A DNA stretch of 64,000 nt from Nectonema munidae. Taxonomy: Eukaryota > Nematomorpha > Nectonematoida > Nectonematidae. Numbering within the stretch: the first letter of the stretch is position 1; the number at the start of each line of letters is the position of its first letter. The stretch is from NCBI GenBank assembly GCA_030549495.1, contig JAUIRK010001034.1:1054001-1118000 (forward strand). The letters run 5' to 3'. Positions 54,252 through 64,000 of this stretch are shown here, piece after piece. The translations under genes were made by a program, and so were the position numbers. Below the pieces are notes generated by a model, which saw only the letters and a list, made by a program, of their open reading frames with translations, did not search any database and had not been told where the DNA came from.

Positions 54252-57199
54252 TTAGAAGGAACAAATATAACACTTTTTTAAGATACATGATTGATATTTT
54301 CTATAGACTAAATTTGATGTAATAAATGATTTAAACGTCTTAAGTGTCAAATTTTCAGTGTCCAAGTTTGATAAGTGATCATTCCAATATTTTGTGGATC
54401 TATATTTCAAAGTATTGTTAGAGCTAGGTAATCTGAGATACTCTATTGTAAACTTATACGGGTATCTAAGATTATAATAAATTTTATCATTTTTAAAAAC
54501 AATCCAATTATCAAAAATAGAGGGCAGAAGATTTCTAACAAGTTTGAAAAGAAAAATTGATAACTGAAGCTGATAGATCTCATCGATTCTTAACAATTTA
54601 TACTTTTCACATAAGGTAGTAAGATCTTTGCTTTTACAACTAAAAACTTTTTTTAAAGCTTTGTTTTGTATACATATCAATTTTTTAATGCCTGAGTATG
54701 CCCAATTAACAGCGCTGTAATAGCAGTGAGGTAAAAAAAGAGCTTTATAAAGCAGTAATTTTATATTAACAGAAAACTCGTTTTTATATTTATTCAATAT
54801 ACCCACAATCGAGTTTAGTTTTGAGCTAACTACATCAATGTGATTTCTCCACGTCAAATTTTCATTAATAAATAAACCTAGTAAATTGAAGCTTGAAACA
54901 CGCTCAATTTCGCTTTTAATAGACATCATTTTTTTTGTTAGAAAAAATTATGTACTTTGTTTTTTTCCTATTAATTTTTAAATCATTTGAATTTAGCCAG
55001 CAGCACACCTGATGTAACACATCATCTAAAATGTTATCATCTTTAGAAGAAAGCGAAAAAGATGTAATAGTAATATCGTCTGCAAAAAACAATATTTTAT
55101 AATTTTTGTTGACATTATGAAAATCATTAACAAAAAGAGAGAAGAGAATAGGTCCCAAGATTGATCCCTGGGGAACCCCTCTGAAGCATTTAACTAATTC
55201 AGATTCACAATCATTTATTATTACCTTTTGAAATCGATTAGTTAGATACGAACTTAAGAAGGCTGTCGCTTCTTTGGAAAATCCTAAATAAGAAAGCTTC
55301 GTTATGAGAATGCTATGTGAGACGCTGTCAAAAGCTTTTGACAGATCTATAAACAAGCCTAAAGTTTGTTGCTTATTTTCTAGGAATGATGTAACTTCAT
55401 TTACAAAAAAAGTATGCAAGTAAGTTGTAGAATACTGAGATCTAAAACCAAACTGGTACTTATAGGAAGATTGTATTTATCTATATAACTGATTATTTGA
55501 CTAAACAGTATCTTTTCAAATATTTTTGAAAGAGTACTTATAATACTGATTGGGCGATAATTTTCTATTTTTTTTCGATTGCCTTTTTTAAAAACGGGTA
55601 GGATTTTGGAATATTTGAAGATAGTAGGAAATATATTAAATTCAAGGCAGGAATTAAAAGTAATCAATAAATATTTTTTTATATAATCAAAGATCAGTAT
55701 AAGTTTATCTATAGATATTCCATATACATCATGAGATCCTTTCGATTTAATTTTCAATATTGCAAAAACAAGGTCATCATAGGTAATTCTTTCAAAATGA
55801 AACAGAGATGAGTGTTTCACTAAATAATTCTGAAACGGAGATGAAAAACTATCATTTGGTTCTTCAGATGATGAAAAAAAATCTGAAAACTTATTAACAA
55901 TTACTTGTGTATCGGTTATCAAACTATCATTGTCAGCGATATTTATTTGACGATTAGCCTTTTCCTTTATCATTGAATCAACAATTTTCCAAACTTTTTT
56001 TTTGTCCTTGGAATTATTGAAGATAATAGAGTAATAATTCTCTTTTAATTTTTCTATCATATACTTTACTTTGTTCCTTAAAAACAAAAAATTGTTTCTT
56101 ATATGCAGATCTGTACTTTTAGATTTCATTTTAGTGTATAACTTATCACGAGTTTTAATTAAATTTAAAACTTCAAAGGTCATCCATTTGTTTTTTCTTT
56201 CTTTATACTTGTTTTTATATTTAGAGTTTAGTACTACTGAATTATTCCTTATGAATTCGCTTATTTTGTTATTCATTAGGGAGGCTAGGATTTCAGGTGA
56301 ATCATAATAAACTCTCAAATAATTGTTCCAATTAAAATTACTGACTTCATTTATGAATGATTCACTAAGAAATATTTTTTTTTACTATAAAGTTTATCAG
56401 CTTTTGTATCTTCGACTGATATTAATAGTGGGTAATGGTCTGAGATTGAAGTAGAGAAAACGTATGCGTTGTATGAAGATACCTTAAAAGGGATAAAGAT
56501 ATTATCAATAAGACTTTGTGATATAGGTCTAGTCGGTTGGGTTATTGAAGGATGAAAACAATTAGAAATGAGTAAATTGAAAAAGTCCTTTGTTTTTGAA
56601 TCATAATCAATTTTCATCAGATCCACATTAAAATCTCCTATTATAAAACTGCTATTTTTATCTACCGTGGATATAAATTGAGAAAATTCTTCGATAAAAG
56701 ACTCTACCCTTGTAGTGATAGACGGGGGACGGTATATGTTATAGAAGTACAAATTAATATTCTTTGACTTAATTTTTAATGACAAACACTCAAAAAAAGT
56801 ATAATCCTTTGATTCACATATTGTCATGTTATATTTTTTATGAAGTAAAAAAGCCAGACCTGAGTGACTAGTTAATTTTGCTGAGCTACTAAAGAAATTA
56901 TAATTTAAAAATGAAACTTCAAAAAATGAATCATCAAGCCAAGTTTCTTGAAGAGCAATCATATCAATTTCATCAGGAATGTCGTTGTTGATACGATTAA
57001 CTAAAAACTCAATTTCATGTATCTTAGATTTAAAGGATTGACAATTAATGCTCATGATTATGAATCCTTGAGGTATAGAATTTATGTTTTCATAATTTAT
57101 ATAAGATGAACATCTATGTAGATCGGATATACATCTATAGGAGGTAGTAAATGTAATGTCTTTATATTTGTTGGAGGCGCTTTTATCAATTTTCATCAT
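54252..57199 (-). pseudogene. LINE ORF2 (endonuclease plus reverse transcriptase), nearly complete
   Basis: A Jockey/CR1-like ORF2 of about 980 codons. The endonuclease domain comes first (56990-56390): MSINCQSFKSKI, ALQETWLDDSFF, YFYNIYRPPS, SSFIIGDFNVDLMKI, LIDNIF, TSISDHYPLLIS. A linker follows, then the reverse transcriptase: NYRPISIISTLSKIFEKILF, GLFIDLSKAFDSVSHSIL, FRGVPQGSILGPILFSLFVN, ILFFADDITITSFS (active site, near 55080), INRKKTKYIIF. The thumb and C-terminal region has LGLFINENLTWRNHIDV and KYWNDHLSNL. Only about three frame changes interrupt it: near 56375 in a T-run, near 55450, and near 54930 in another T-run. Each is compatible with a one-base indel. ATG at 57199 overlaps the end of ORF1 by 14 bases. 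Confidence 0.93.
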
Positions 57200-57330
57200 A
57201 CGGTTCAAACTTAATAATATTTATTTCTTTTATAATAAGTGGACATGATTTACTGAAAGCACAGTGATTAAAATTGGTATATCCTTTATTTATACAGTTT
57301 ATACACTTATATTCATCAGGTGATGTTAGC
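57186..57330 (-). pseudogene. LINE ORF1 3' end (CCHC tail), overlapping ORF2
   Basis: Upstream of ORF2, the - strand reads PDEYKCINCINKGYTNFNHC, then AFSKSCPLIIKEINIIKFEP, YDEN and TGA. It is the last zinc knuckle and tail of ORF1, comparable to KYKCFTCVKNAEDSTNHSS and QCPYVIKELEEE of the + strand ORF1 at 53765. The two belong to related families. ORF1 and ORF2 overlap by 14 nt (57186-57199). The rest of ORF1 is cut where the MITE at about 57332 begins. Confidence 0.75.
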
Positions 57331-57331
57331 T

Positions 57332-57802
57332 TAATACAAGTCTATGCCTGCCTCCATAATACAAGTATATCTACATGATACACATCCTACCAAATAGAGC
57401 AACACAGTCTGTGTTTCTCTCTCTTCACTACTATACACATACACACACATACAAATTGAAGACCAGTATTATGGACAATACAGGCATAGTGCAACATGGA
57501 CGAGATATTTAAAAAGAGGAAGACAATATTAAATTTGTGCTGAAATTTTAATCAAGAGTTATTGAATTTTCAAGACGCAATAACATTTGTGACTTCACTG
57601 TTTCACTGTTGTTATAACTCAAGTGTGTATGATGAATCTAAAAAGATTTGTGTTGGTAAGCCATATAGTATAAGAGAGCGTCCCTGTCTCATACAGCTCA
57701 TCATCTCTTCATCACAGCATTATGCATAGACACGTTACATCGCACTATATGTGTATCATGTCGATATACTCGAATTATGGAGGCAGGCATAGACTGTATT
57801 TG
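57332..57802. mobile_element. MITE with AATACA(A)GTCTATGCCTGCCTCC ends
   Basis: aatacaagtctatgcctgcctccataat at 57333 and its reverse complement at about 57774-57801 (attatggaggcaggcatagactgtatt) form about 27-bp inverted ends with one indel. The interior has CA-rich simple sequence (cacacacatacaaat) and an internal tattatggacaatacaggcatag that resembles the terminus again. It abuts the LINE ORF1 tail, so it either inserted into the LINE or marks its 5' truncation. Confidence 0.7.
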
Positions 57803-58250
57803 CTAAAATGCACGTATAGTGCGATACTCAAACTATAATCGCATTCAAGAAAAGATTGACATATGAAAGCATTATATCATTGAACAACTTCTTTCCAATT
57901 AAAATTGCTTTTCATCAATGCACGGATAGGCACATTACCCGAAGTTCTTATTCATAAAACCATTATGCGAAATTTCAAAATGCATATGTTTGGTATTGTG
58001 TCAAACATTGTACATTCCTTTGCATGATAATCTATATAATCAAAAAAGATGCCATCTATCTATAAAATTAGTAAACAAAATGAAATGGAAGCGGGTGTGT
58101 TAGAAGTATGAAGTATCAGCGTTCAATTGGTAACACATAAATAACCTTGACTTGGCTTTCATTCACTTCAGAATGTAATTTTTGTTTCATCTTTGCTGAA
58201 ATCAAATAATTTGTCATTATAATATCATTTGATCATTATTTTCTTCACAG
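57803..58250. other. No gene recognised
   Basis: Non-coding AT-rich sequence between the MITE and the piggyBac relic. Confidence 0.4.
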
Positions 58251-58283
58251 TTGTCTTCTCTCTGTTTTTTAGTGCAATTTTAT

Positions 58284-60330
58284 TTGTTCTTACAAATGGA
58301 ATCAGAACATAGTTCACGTTCGTTCTTCGAAGAAACAACAGATTCGAATGAAACTTTTAGTAGTTTTTCTAGTTTTGATTCAGGCAATAATGAAATAGAT
58401 GATAACTTGATTTCATCCGATCAAGTAGATAGTTGGAAGCCTTTTACAAGCACACTTGGAAGAACTCTATCTTAGAATATTAGAGAAATCGTAACTGTGC
58501 CAGCTAGTCCTAAAGGTCTTGCTTCTGGTGAAACAGACATCTTAAAAATTTTCCACCCATTGTTAATTTTATATTCATGAAAACAAAGTTAAAAATGCAT
58601 CTCAATTATGGATAAATTTTAATTTATTATATTTATGTGTTTGGTATTTCGTTTTGGTCAAAGTAGCTTGAACTAAAACTTGATTTAAAAATATTTTTGA
58701 AAACGTTAAGCCTATACATAAGTTTTTATTGCTATATACAACAGGCACGTGCAGAGAATTATTCATGGGCAGGTGCTCAAGTAGAGAAAATGGCTGAAGT
58801 ATACACATACCTCTATAAAGGGCAATTTTAAATCAGGAGAAAATAGGGCAGGTGCTTGAGCACTCTAAGCACCCCCCCCCCCTTCTGCACGTCCCTGATA
58901 TACAATACTTGTTTACTAAGCTATTTGATTTATGATCATTTCGGTTTCAGAACTTTTGTCCACATACGTATTCATTATACAAATTTTGATATAAATAATA
59001 GTTGATCTCATATATTTATTAAGACATCATTCAATAACATTTTTTAACTCAATAGAATTCTAATTTAATGGGTAGCGTGGGTTCTGAATCAAAGAGTCAA
59101 GGTTGCTGATTTATATAATGATTCATAAGCCAATTTCTGAAAGCTGCTCTAGCAAGAGATATATTTTTTTAATTCAAATTTTTTTATGCTTTGATGATAA
59201 GCTTCAAAGAAATCCTAGCGATAAGCTTTCAGCAATTCGAACGCTCCATGATCACTTTTATGGCGTGTTTTCTTTGTACTGGACACCTAATCCTTCGGTT
59301 ACAATTAACGAACAATTAGTTTGTTTCAGAGGTGGATGTAAACTAAAAGTCTATGATCCTAAGAAGCCTGACCATTATGGCCTTAAAATTTATCATTTAT
59401 GTGGTTCAGAAACGTTTTACTTTTTGAAACCTCAAATTTATATCACCGATTTGCCTGATAAAACATACTTTTCTTCTTTTCAAATTTCTCAAAGGCTAAT
59501 CAATGACACCAATCTCCCAAAATGGAGCGGAATTTTTATGGACAGGTTTTTATCTCTTTAGAAATTGCTAAGTAGGCTCTGACAAAAGACTACACAGTTT
59601 GCGGGACTGTGAGGCATACAAGAAAATTTGTACCAAATGTTTTCCAACCTTCATATTTGAAAACATTGAGACTAAATGAATGTGAATCGCGCACGATATA
59701 CTGTAAAGAAGCCTCACTTACAGCGTACATACCTAAAAAACACGACAAACGGGATTTTAAAGTTGTTTATATGTTGTCATCACAGTACAGAAAGCAAATC
59801 ATCACTTCAAACAGAGATTGTAAACCTGATCCTTTGTTGGAGTACAATAAATATAAAAGTGGTGTTAACGTGGGAAACCTAATGGTCAAACAGTACAGAT
59901 CTTACAAGCCATGTCGAAGATGGACTGTTACGGCTTTTTCTAACTATCTTGATCTGTCTTGTCTAAATGCTTATGTAATCTCTAAACATAATTCACCTGA
60001 AGATTATCTAACAAAAATGAACAACGCAAGAAAGCTTTTTCTGAAAAAACTTGTCAGGTGTCTGAGTGAAGAGTCAATGCAAGTGAGAGCTTCAACACTT
60101 CAAATCAACTTGAAAACAAAATCACTTCTTTCATTTTTTGGATTTAATTCTGTAGATGTTCCATCATCATCTAACCGTAGAGGGAGGATTTTGCTTCAAT
60201 TGTCTTTCTAAAAAGATTGGATCTACTAGAAAATGCAAAACTTGCAAGCCCATTCAAACTTCACTTGCCATTCCTGCTTATAAGTTCTGCTTTTATTTGC
60301 TTTCTAGTACTTCCTTTTAATTGCCACTCT
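58284..60330 (+). pseudogene. piggyBac transposase, broken (copy C)
   Basis: The N-terminus at 58284-58475 is MESEHSSRSFFEETTDSNET, then FSSFDSGNNEID and DSWKPFTSTLG. After a TAG it continues IREIVTVPASPKGLASGETD, then ILKIFHPL. A 156-bp hAT MITE and non-coding sequence split it. The core resumes at 59103: NPSDKLSAIRTLHDHFYGVF, SVTINEQLVCFRGGCKL and KKPDHYGLKIY, then KWSGIFMDRFLSL. At 59609-60211 it reads LEYNKYKSGVNVGNLMVKQY, then RWTVTAFSNYLDLSCLNAYV. A cysteine-rich tail (CFNCLSKKIGSTRKCKTCK) lies at about 60190-60255 in another frame. The usual first and third catalytic Asp positions read Asn (TINEQL for TVDEQL, GVNVGN for GVDxxD). At least three frame or stop lesions are present. Confidence 0.87.
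58742..58897. mobile_element. 156-bp hAT MITE with perfect 8-bp duplication
   Basis: CAGGCACGTGCAGAGAATTA (left) and, reversed, CAGGGACGTGCAGAAGGGGG (right) are inverted ends, and cagGTGCTCAAG/GTGCTTGAG modules repeat inside. The flanks atatacaa at 58734-58741 and 58898-58905 are identical. A C-run lies beside the right end. It sits between the N-terminal and core parts of the piggyBac copy C. Confidence 0.9.
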
Positions 60331-61540
60331 ATTTTTTGGTTATAAAAAATTTTAATTATAATTTTTAAAAAATTTTAACGCCATCTAGTTTTAATTTTTT
60401 AAAAATATTTTTCAAATTTTTAATCTCATGCTTGAATGCATGTTATGAAAAAAATATAAATACCACTTTTAAAAGACTTGAAAATAAAGTGAAATTTACA
60501 TAGTACTGAAAAAATTTTGATAATGTGAAAATTTCTTGCAATTTTCATTTGTTTTATCGTGGAGTAAATTGCCATATGTTCGTAATCCGAAGGTTAACAG
60601 ATATGCCAATCATAAAATTATAAGAATGACTTTGTTAAAACAACTATAAGTGTCAGGAATGCGAAAGAGTGGGTTGGTCATGATAATAAAGAAGGGGCTT
60701 GAGAGACATCCTTCTTGTAGAGTGTAACCTTGAAGTCGGAATAAAAAGGAATTGGATTCAAAAGATACCACCTTATTTCAAAATAGGATTTAATAAACTG
60801 GTGAGATAATTAGGGAAATTCCTGTTTTGCTAAATGTTAAAGCTTTAAATTTATGTTATCAAAAATTTTACAAAGTCAACAGCTTGGTCGGGGGATCTAG
60901 TGTTAACATAAAATGAAAACTGAAAGAACGGATGCCGATGTAGCATTCTTAAACGAACTATTTTTCCTAGAACTAAAATCAGTTTCAGCATTTAGCTTGA
61001 TTTTGACGAGGAATTTAACTGTGTTTTTTCATGATTACAGAAAACACTAATTCTTTTCTATTTTAGTGTAATCCCTCTCCATTCCGATATATCCAAGCTA
61101 CTTGTCAAATTTTAAGGGATGAGGCAAGACACACATTTTTAAAAAGTAATAGGGAAGTGTGATAAAGTAAGGCATGCATTGAATAAAGACAGTAGGAAAT
61201 TTGATATACAAGGTAGAGCTAATTTAACATGTTAATATGAAATTTAACAATTTATTTTCTTGCACAATTGATTGAGCAAACAACAGAAAAGTTCAAAGTT
61301 AAAAAACCTATGTCAACTGAAAGATAACAAATAGTAGATTAAAATAAGTTCCTCTTTTATAAATGAAAAATCTTAAAATCTATAGATTATAATCTAGGAT
61401 TACAATGATCTTTTAACCAATATGGGTAAAAAATGTGAAAATTTAGAATATGTCAGAGTCATCAAAAATTGCACAGATGCCAATATGTGAGGATTTAGTC
61501 ACTATGATGATATTTTTTTTATTTAAATTGAATTTCTCCA
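60331..61540. other. No gene recognised
   Basis: AT-rich non-coding sequence. I see no transposase motif, splice pattern or RNA gene. Confidence 0.4.
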
Positions 61541-61800
61541 ACTTTTTACTTATGTGTGAAAGAGTCTTTTAGATGAAGAATATGGACAACTTTTTGTAAT
61601 TGAACAATGAACAGAAAAACCTTTGAACTGGGATTGGTTGATAAATACTCACGCTGAATATCTCTTCATATCACCTGATTATAAAATACACGGTACTGAT
61701 AAAAAAAAGTCTAAGATCATCAAGAAGATCCTCAGAATGTTTTGAGAGGAAAAAATCAAATCCTTAAAAAAGTTTTTTACAGGTAATCAATTTTTTGATA
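61541..61800 (+). other. Possible upstream part of the Sola-like transposase
   Basis: A + strand stretch reads LLDEEYGQLFVIEQ, stop, then KPLNWDWLINTHAEYLFISP and DYKIHGTDKKKSKIIKKILR. It precedes the transposase relic in the same orientation, but I do not recognise the segment on its own. Confidence 0.3.
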
Positions 61801-62218
61801 CGTTTAATTGAATTATCATAAAAAATGAATATATGTGTTAAAAACTTTATATAGTTACTTACTTTTTAAATGAAAAGTTGCTCTTTGAGATGAGCTGTCA
61901 AATGCAAATTTTTGATAGGTTTGTTTGGTTTTCGAAAGATAAATGACACTTATCCATTGTAACGGAAAGTAAGGCTGTATCTTTTCTTAAGAGTAGTGCA
62001 CAGACTGTCCCAAAAAAATAAAAATTGGAATTTTTTGAAGCACACCTCTTAAAAATGTTTTAATACATCAAATGTTATTACATATAAATTTTTATTTCAA
62101 TTGAACTTTATTAAGTGACCGCTCATTGAACTTATGTCTCAAAAATGAATAATGAACACGCTATTTTATAAATTTTAATTAAATATTAATAGAGTAAAAA
62201 ATACGCGTTAATTCTCTA

Positions 62219-63730
62219 ATGAAAAATCTGGATTTTTGTTCTTCTTTAGACAGAACGAATTCTTCTTCTAAACAAGCAATCCATGATGTTGCTCCTGCGC
62301 TAAAAGCATTTGGTGTTGATCTCAAAGATATAACTTTTTCAAAATCTTCATTGCACAGGTCCAGAAGTAAATCAAGAGAAGAACTTGAAAATAGTATAAA
62401 AAGTACTTTCACCCCAAACACTCCTCTCATAATCCATTTTGACGGGGAATACATGAAGAATTTCGCGGGAAAGTTTGTGTATCATCTAGCTATCGGAGTA
62501 TGAGGTGTGAATCCAGAAAAACTTTTACGCATAGATGAATTAGAGAAAGCGACAGGTTATGAAATCGGAACAGCTGCACTTAATGCAATTAAAGAGAGGA
62601 AAGGTGTCGAAAGTTGTGTGGCAGGCCTCTCTTTTGGTTCAACTGCAAGTAATACAGGCATTCGCAATGGGGCATGTGTGAATATTCAGAAACATTTCAA
62701 ACAAAAATTGCTTTTTTTAACTTTCTCAGCTTCATATTTTTGAGATAATTATAGGGAGTGTCTTCAGATTTTTTTAATTCGACTGGCCCAAACATTGATC
62801 TTTTTAAAAATTTCAAAGAGAAAAGGAATTCAATATAATTTAGTGTTCTTGAAGGAGAAACGCGACAAGAAACTAACTGGCTAAAAATAAACAAAGATTC
62901 TGTAATAAGTTTTGTTAGAGCAACTAAAGTTCAATCATCATCGTAATGATTACAGAGAGTTTTTAGAACTTTCTATAATTTCGTTAGGGGAAATTCCTGA
63001 AAGAGGTATACATTTAACAGCACCAGGAGCATGTCATAGAGCAAGATGGATGGCCAAAGTCATTTATTGTCTCAAGTTGTTTCTCTTTCGCTCTCAAAAT
63101 AATTGAAGTAACGAAGAAGATGAGGCATTAAGACGTATAAATATTTTTATTGTGTCTGTTTTTATCTTAGATGCTGGTTTACAGCGCAAAATTCAGTTGA
63201 AGCTCCTAAAAATGATTTAGACACTTTAAAAAATCTTGAAGATTATTATAGAAGTGTTGATCAGATGATTTCTATTGCTGCGATGAAAAAACTTAAATCG
63301 CATCTTTGGTACTTATCTGAACATGAAAGAGAAAAACTGAAAATGGCCAAAACATTGCAAGGAAAAAAGTTCAGTAGCAAGCTAAGAAAATTTGGAAGTA
63401 AAAATGTTATTTGCTTCAAAGAAAAAGATGTTTCTGATTTTATTACTTCAAATTCTTACAACTTTTTCAACACCTTACAAGTAGATCTTTCTTTTCTTTC
63501 TCTAGATCCTTGTAAATGGACTTATTTTCCTTCTTATATTGAGGGGCAAAAAATGTTAAAAGTCTCAAAGTTATAAATGACAGTGGAGAACGAATGGTGA
63601 AACTGATTAATAATGACTTCAATGATAAAGTTACAAAAAAAAAAGAACAAAAACATTTCCTTTTTCAAACAGTAGAGTTTCATCGACTGAAGATATCAAG
63701 TACAAAAGAGTTGAACTTCGTGTGAAACAA
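62219..63730 (+). pseudogene. DDE transposase relic, tentatively Sola-like
   Basis: Blocks in order: LDRTNSSSKQAIHDVAPALK, SKSSLHRSRSKSREELENSI and TPNTPLIIHFDGEYM (first acidic block, where relatives read VVHWDGK). After a TGA near 62503 come ELEKATGYEIGTAALNAIKE and GLSFGSTASNTGIRNGACV (the second block, where relatives read FDTTASNTG; here Gly replaces the Asp). Then follow GPN-type and HRNDYREFLELSIISLGEIP, RGIHLTAPGACHRARWMAKV, and at 63265-63730 MKKLKSHLWYLSEHEREKL, NDSGERMVKLINNDFNDKV and EQKHFLFQTVEFHRL. Several frame breaks are present (about 62500, 62700, 62910, 63110 and 63570). The PGAxHxARWM motif is shared by an invertebrate transposase family that I place near Sola, with limited certainty. 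Confidence 0.6.
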
Positions 63731-63775
63731 AATATATTAGATAACAAATTTTTTTAAACATAATAAAAATTTTAA

Positions 63776-64000
63776 CCTTATTAGTACTGGGGGAGGTGTA
63801 AAACGCCCCCCCCCCCTTCACTAAAAAATTAATTGTAGAAAATTGGGTCAATCATATCCCTTCAAATTTTGTGACTTTTCCTAAAATCGCTATCTGCAAC
63901 TTTTGAAACCATTTTCAGGGTAGTTGAATGACCCTTTCATGTCCAAAATTGTCAATGAAAATCAAAAATTAAAATTTTTCAGCAAAATTTTGACATTATT
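63776..64000 (+). mobile_element. piggyBac-type terminus (second copy), cut by the window edge
   Basis: TTAA (63772-63775) is followed by CCTTATTAGTACTGGGGGAG and then a C-run. Sequence up to the edge aligns with 45222-45425 (gtgacttttcctaaaatcg, gggtagttgaatgaccc, tttcatgtccaaaattgtca, cagcaaaattttgacat). The two share a non-autonomous or terminal family. The rest lies outside the window. Confidence 0.65.

Noticed and set aside
52269-57330. LINE 5' inversion (twin priming) explaining opposite ORF1 and ORF2
   Set aside because: The inverted part would have to lie at the 5' end of the - strand LINE, beyond 57330. The + strand ORF1 is on its 3' side, and the - strand LINE has its own ORF1 tail.
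1-64000. LTR retroelement, endogenous virus or Polinton copy
   Set aside because: No protease, integrase, capsid or long terminal repeat pattern was seen. All reverse-transcriptase motifs are of the LINE type.

Overview
The window is eukaryotic nuclear DNA. It is strongly AT-rich and has long G or C homopolymer runs. Protein-coding sequence is split by GT-AG introns, and the spaces between exons are filled with decayed transposable elements. The mix of hAT, piggyBac, Merlin, Mutator-like and Sola-like DNA transposons, plus Jockey/CR1-like and RTE-like LINEs, fits an invertebrate, probably an arthropod (a copepod is possible). The species cannot be fixed from sequence alone. I recognise no LTR or other capsid-bearing element and no CRISPR array, operon or complete canonical tRNA.

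Two host genes are supported. The first is on the + strand at 23364-37495: a nine-exon gene for the ER Hsp40 co-chaperone DNAJB11/ERdj3. All splice phases are compatible. Only the 5' exon with the signal peptide is missing from what I can assign, and an AATAAA signal follows at 37658. The second is on the - strand at 50104-44646: a short membrane-protein gene that I cannot name. It has two phase-compatible exons, a transmembrane segment, a 5.1 kb intron and an AATAAA signal at 44571-44576. Between them, at 43620-43934, lies an apparent heat-shock promoter (heat-shock elements, then a TATA box). An AATAAA follows only about 220 bases after the TATA box and there is no sizeable ORF.

Layout of the rest. 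1-6168: a LINE reverse-transcriptase relic, a tRNA-like SINE, a BED/hAT transposase relic on the - strand and a 335-bp tandem duplication. 6169-9697: a hAT element with a TTF/DUF4371 transposase. 9700-10216: a piggyBac 5' end abutting a tRNA-like repeat at TTAA. 10898-17341: several non-autonomous hAT elements and foldbacks, a hAT C-terminal relic and a LINE relic. 18140-20954: a Merlin transposase (-) followed by a piggyBac transposase (+). 22181-22766: a Mutator-like MITE with a 9-bp duplication. 23364-37495: DNAJB11, whose introns hold a piggyBac relic, a Tc1-type MITE and an RTE-like fragment. 39697-42780: a MITE and a third hAT transposase relic. 45130-48511: a 3.4-kb composite hAT element with a perfect 8-bp duplication, lying in the intron of the membrane-protein gene. 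50180-57340: three LINE pieces, one with an almost complete ORF2, and two MITEs. 58284-60330: a third piggyBac relic with a 156-bp hAT MITE inside it. 62219-63730: a Sola-like transposase relic, followed by a piggyBac-type end cut by the window edge.

The host genes have no operon-like relation. The main story is how mobile DNA has expanded and remodelled their introns. It includes precise hAT insertions with target duplications and a duplicated splice acceptor in DNAJB11.
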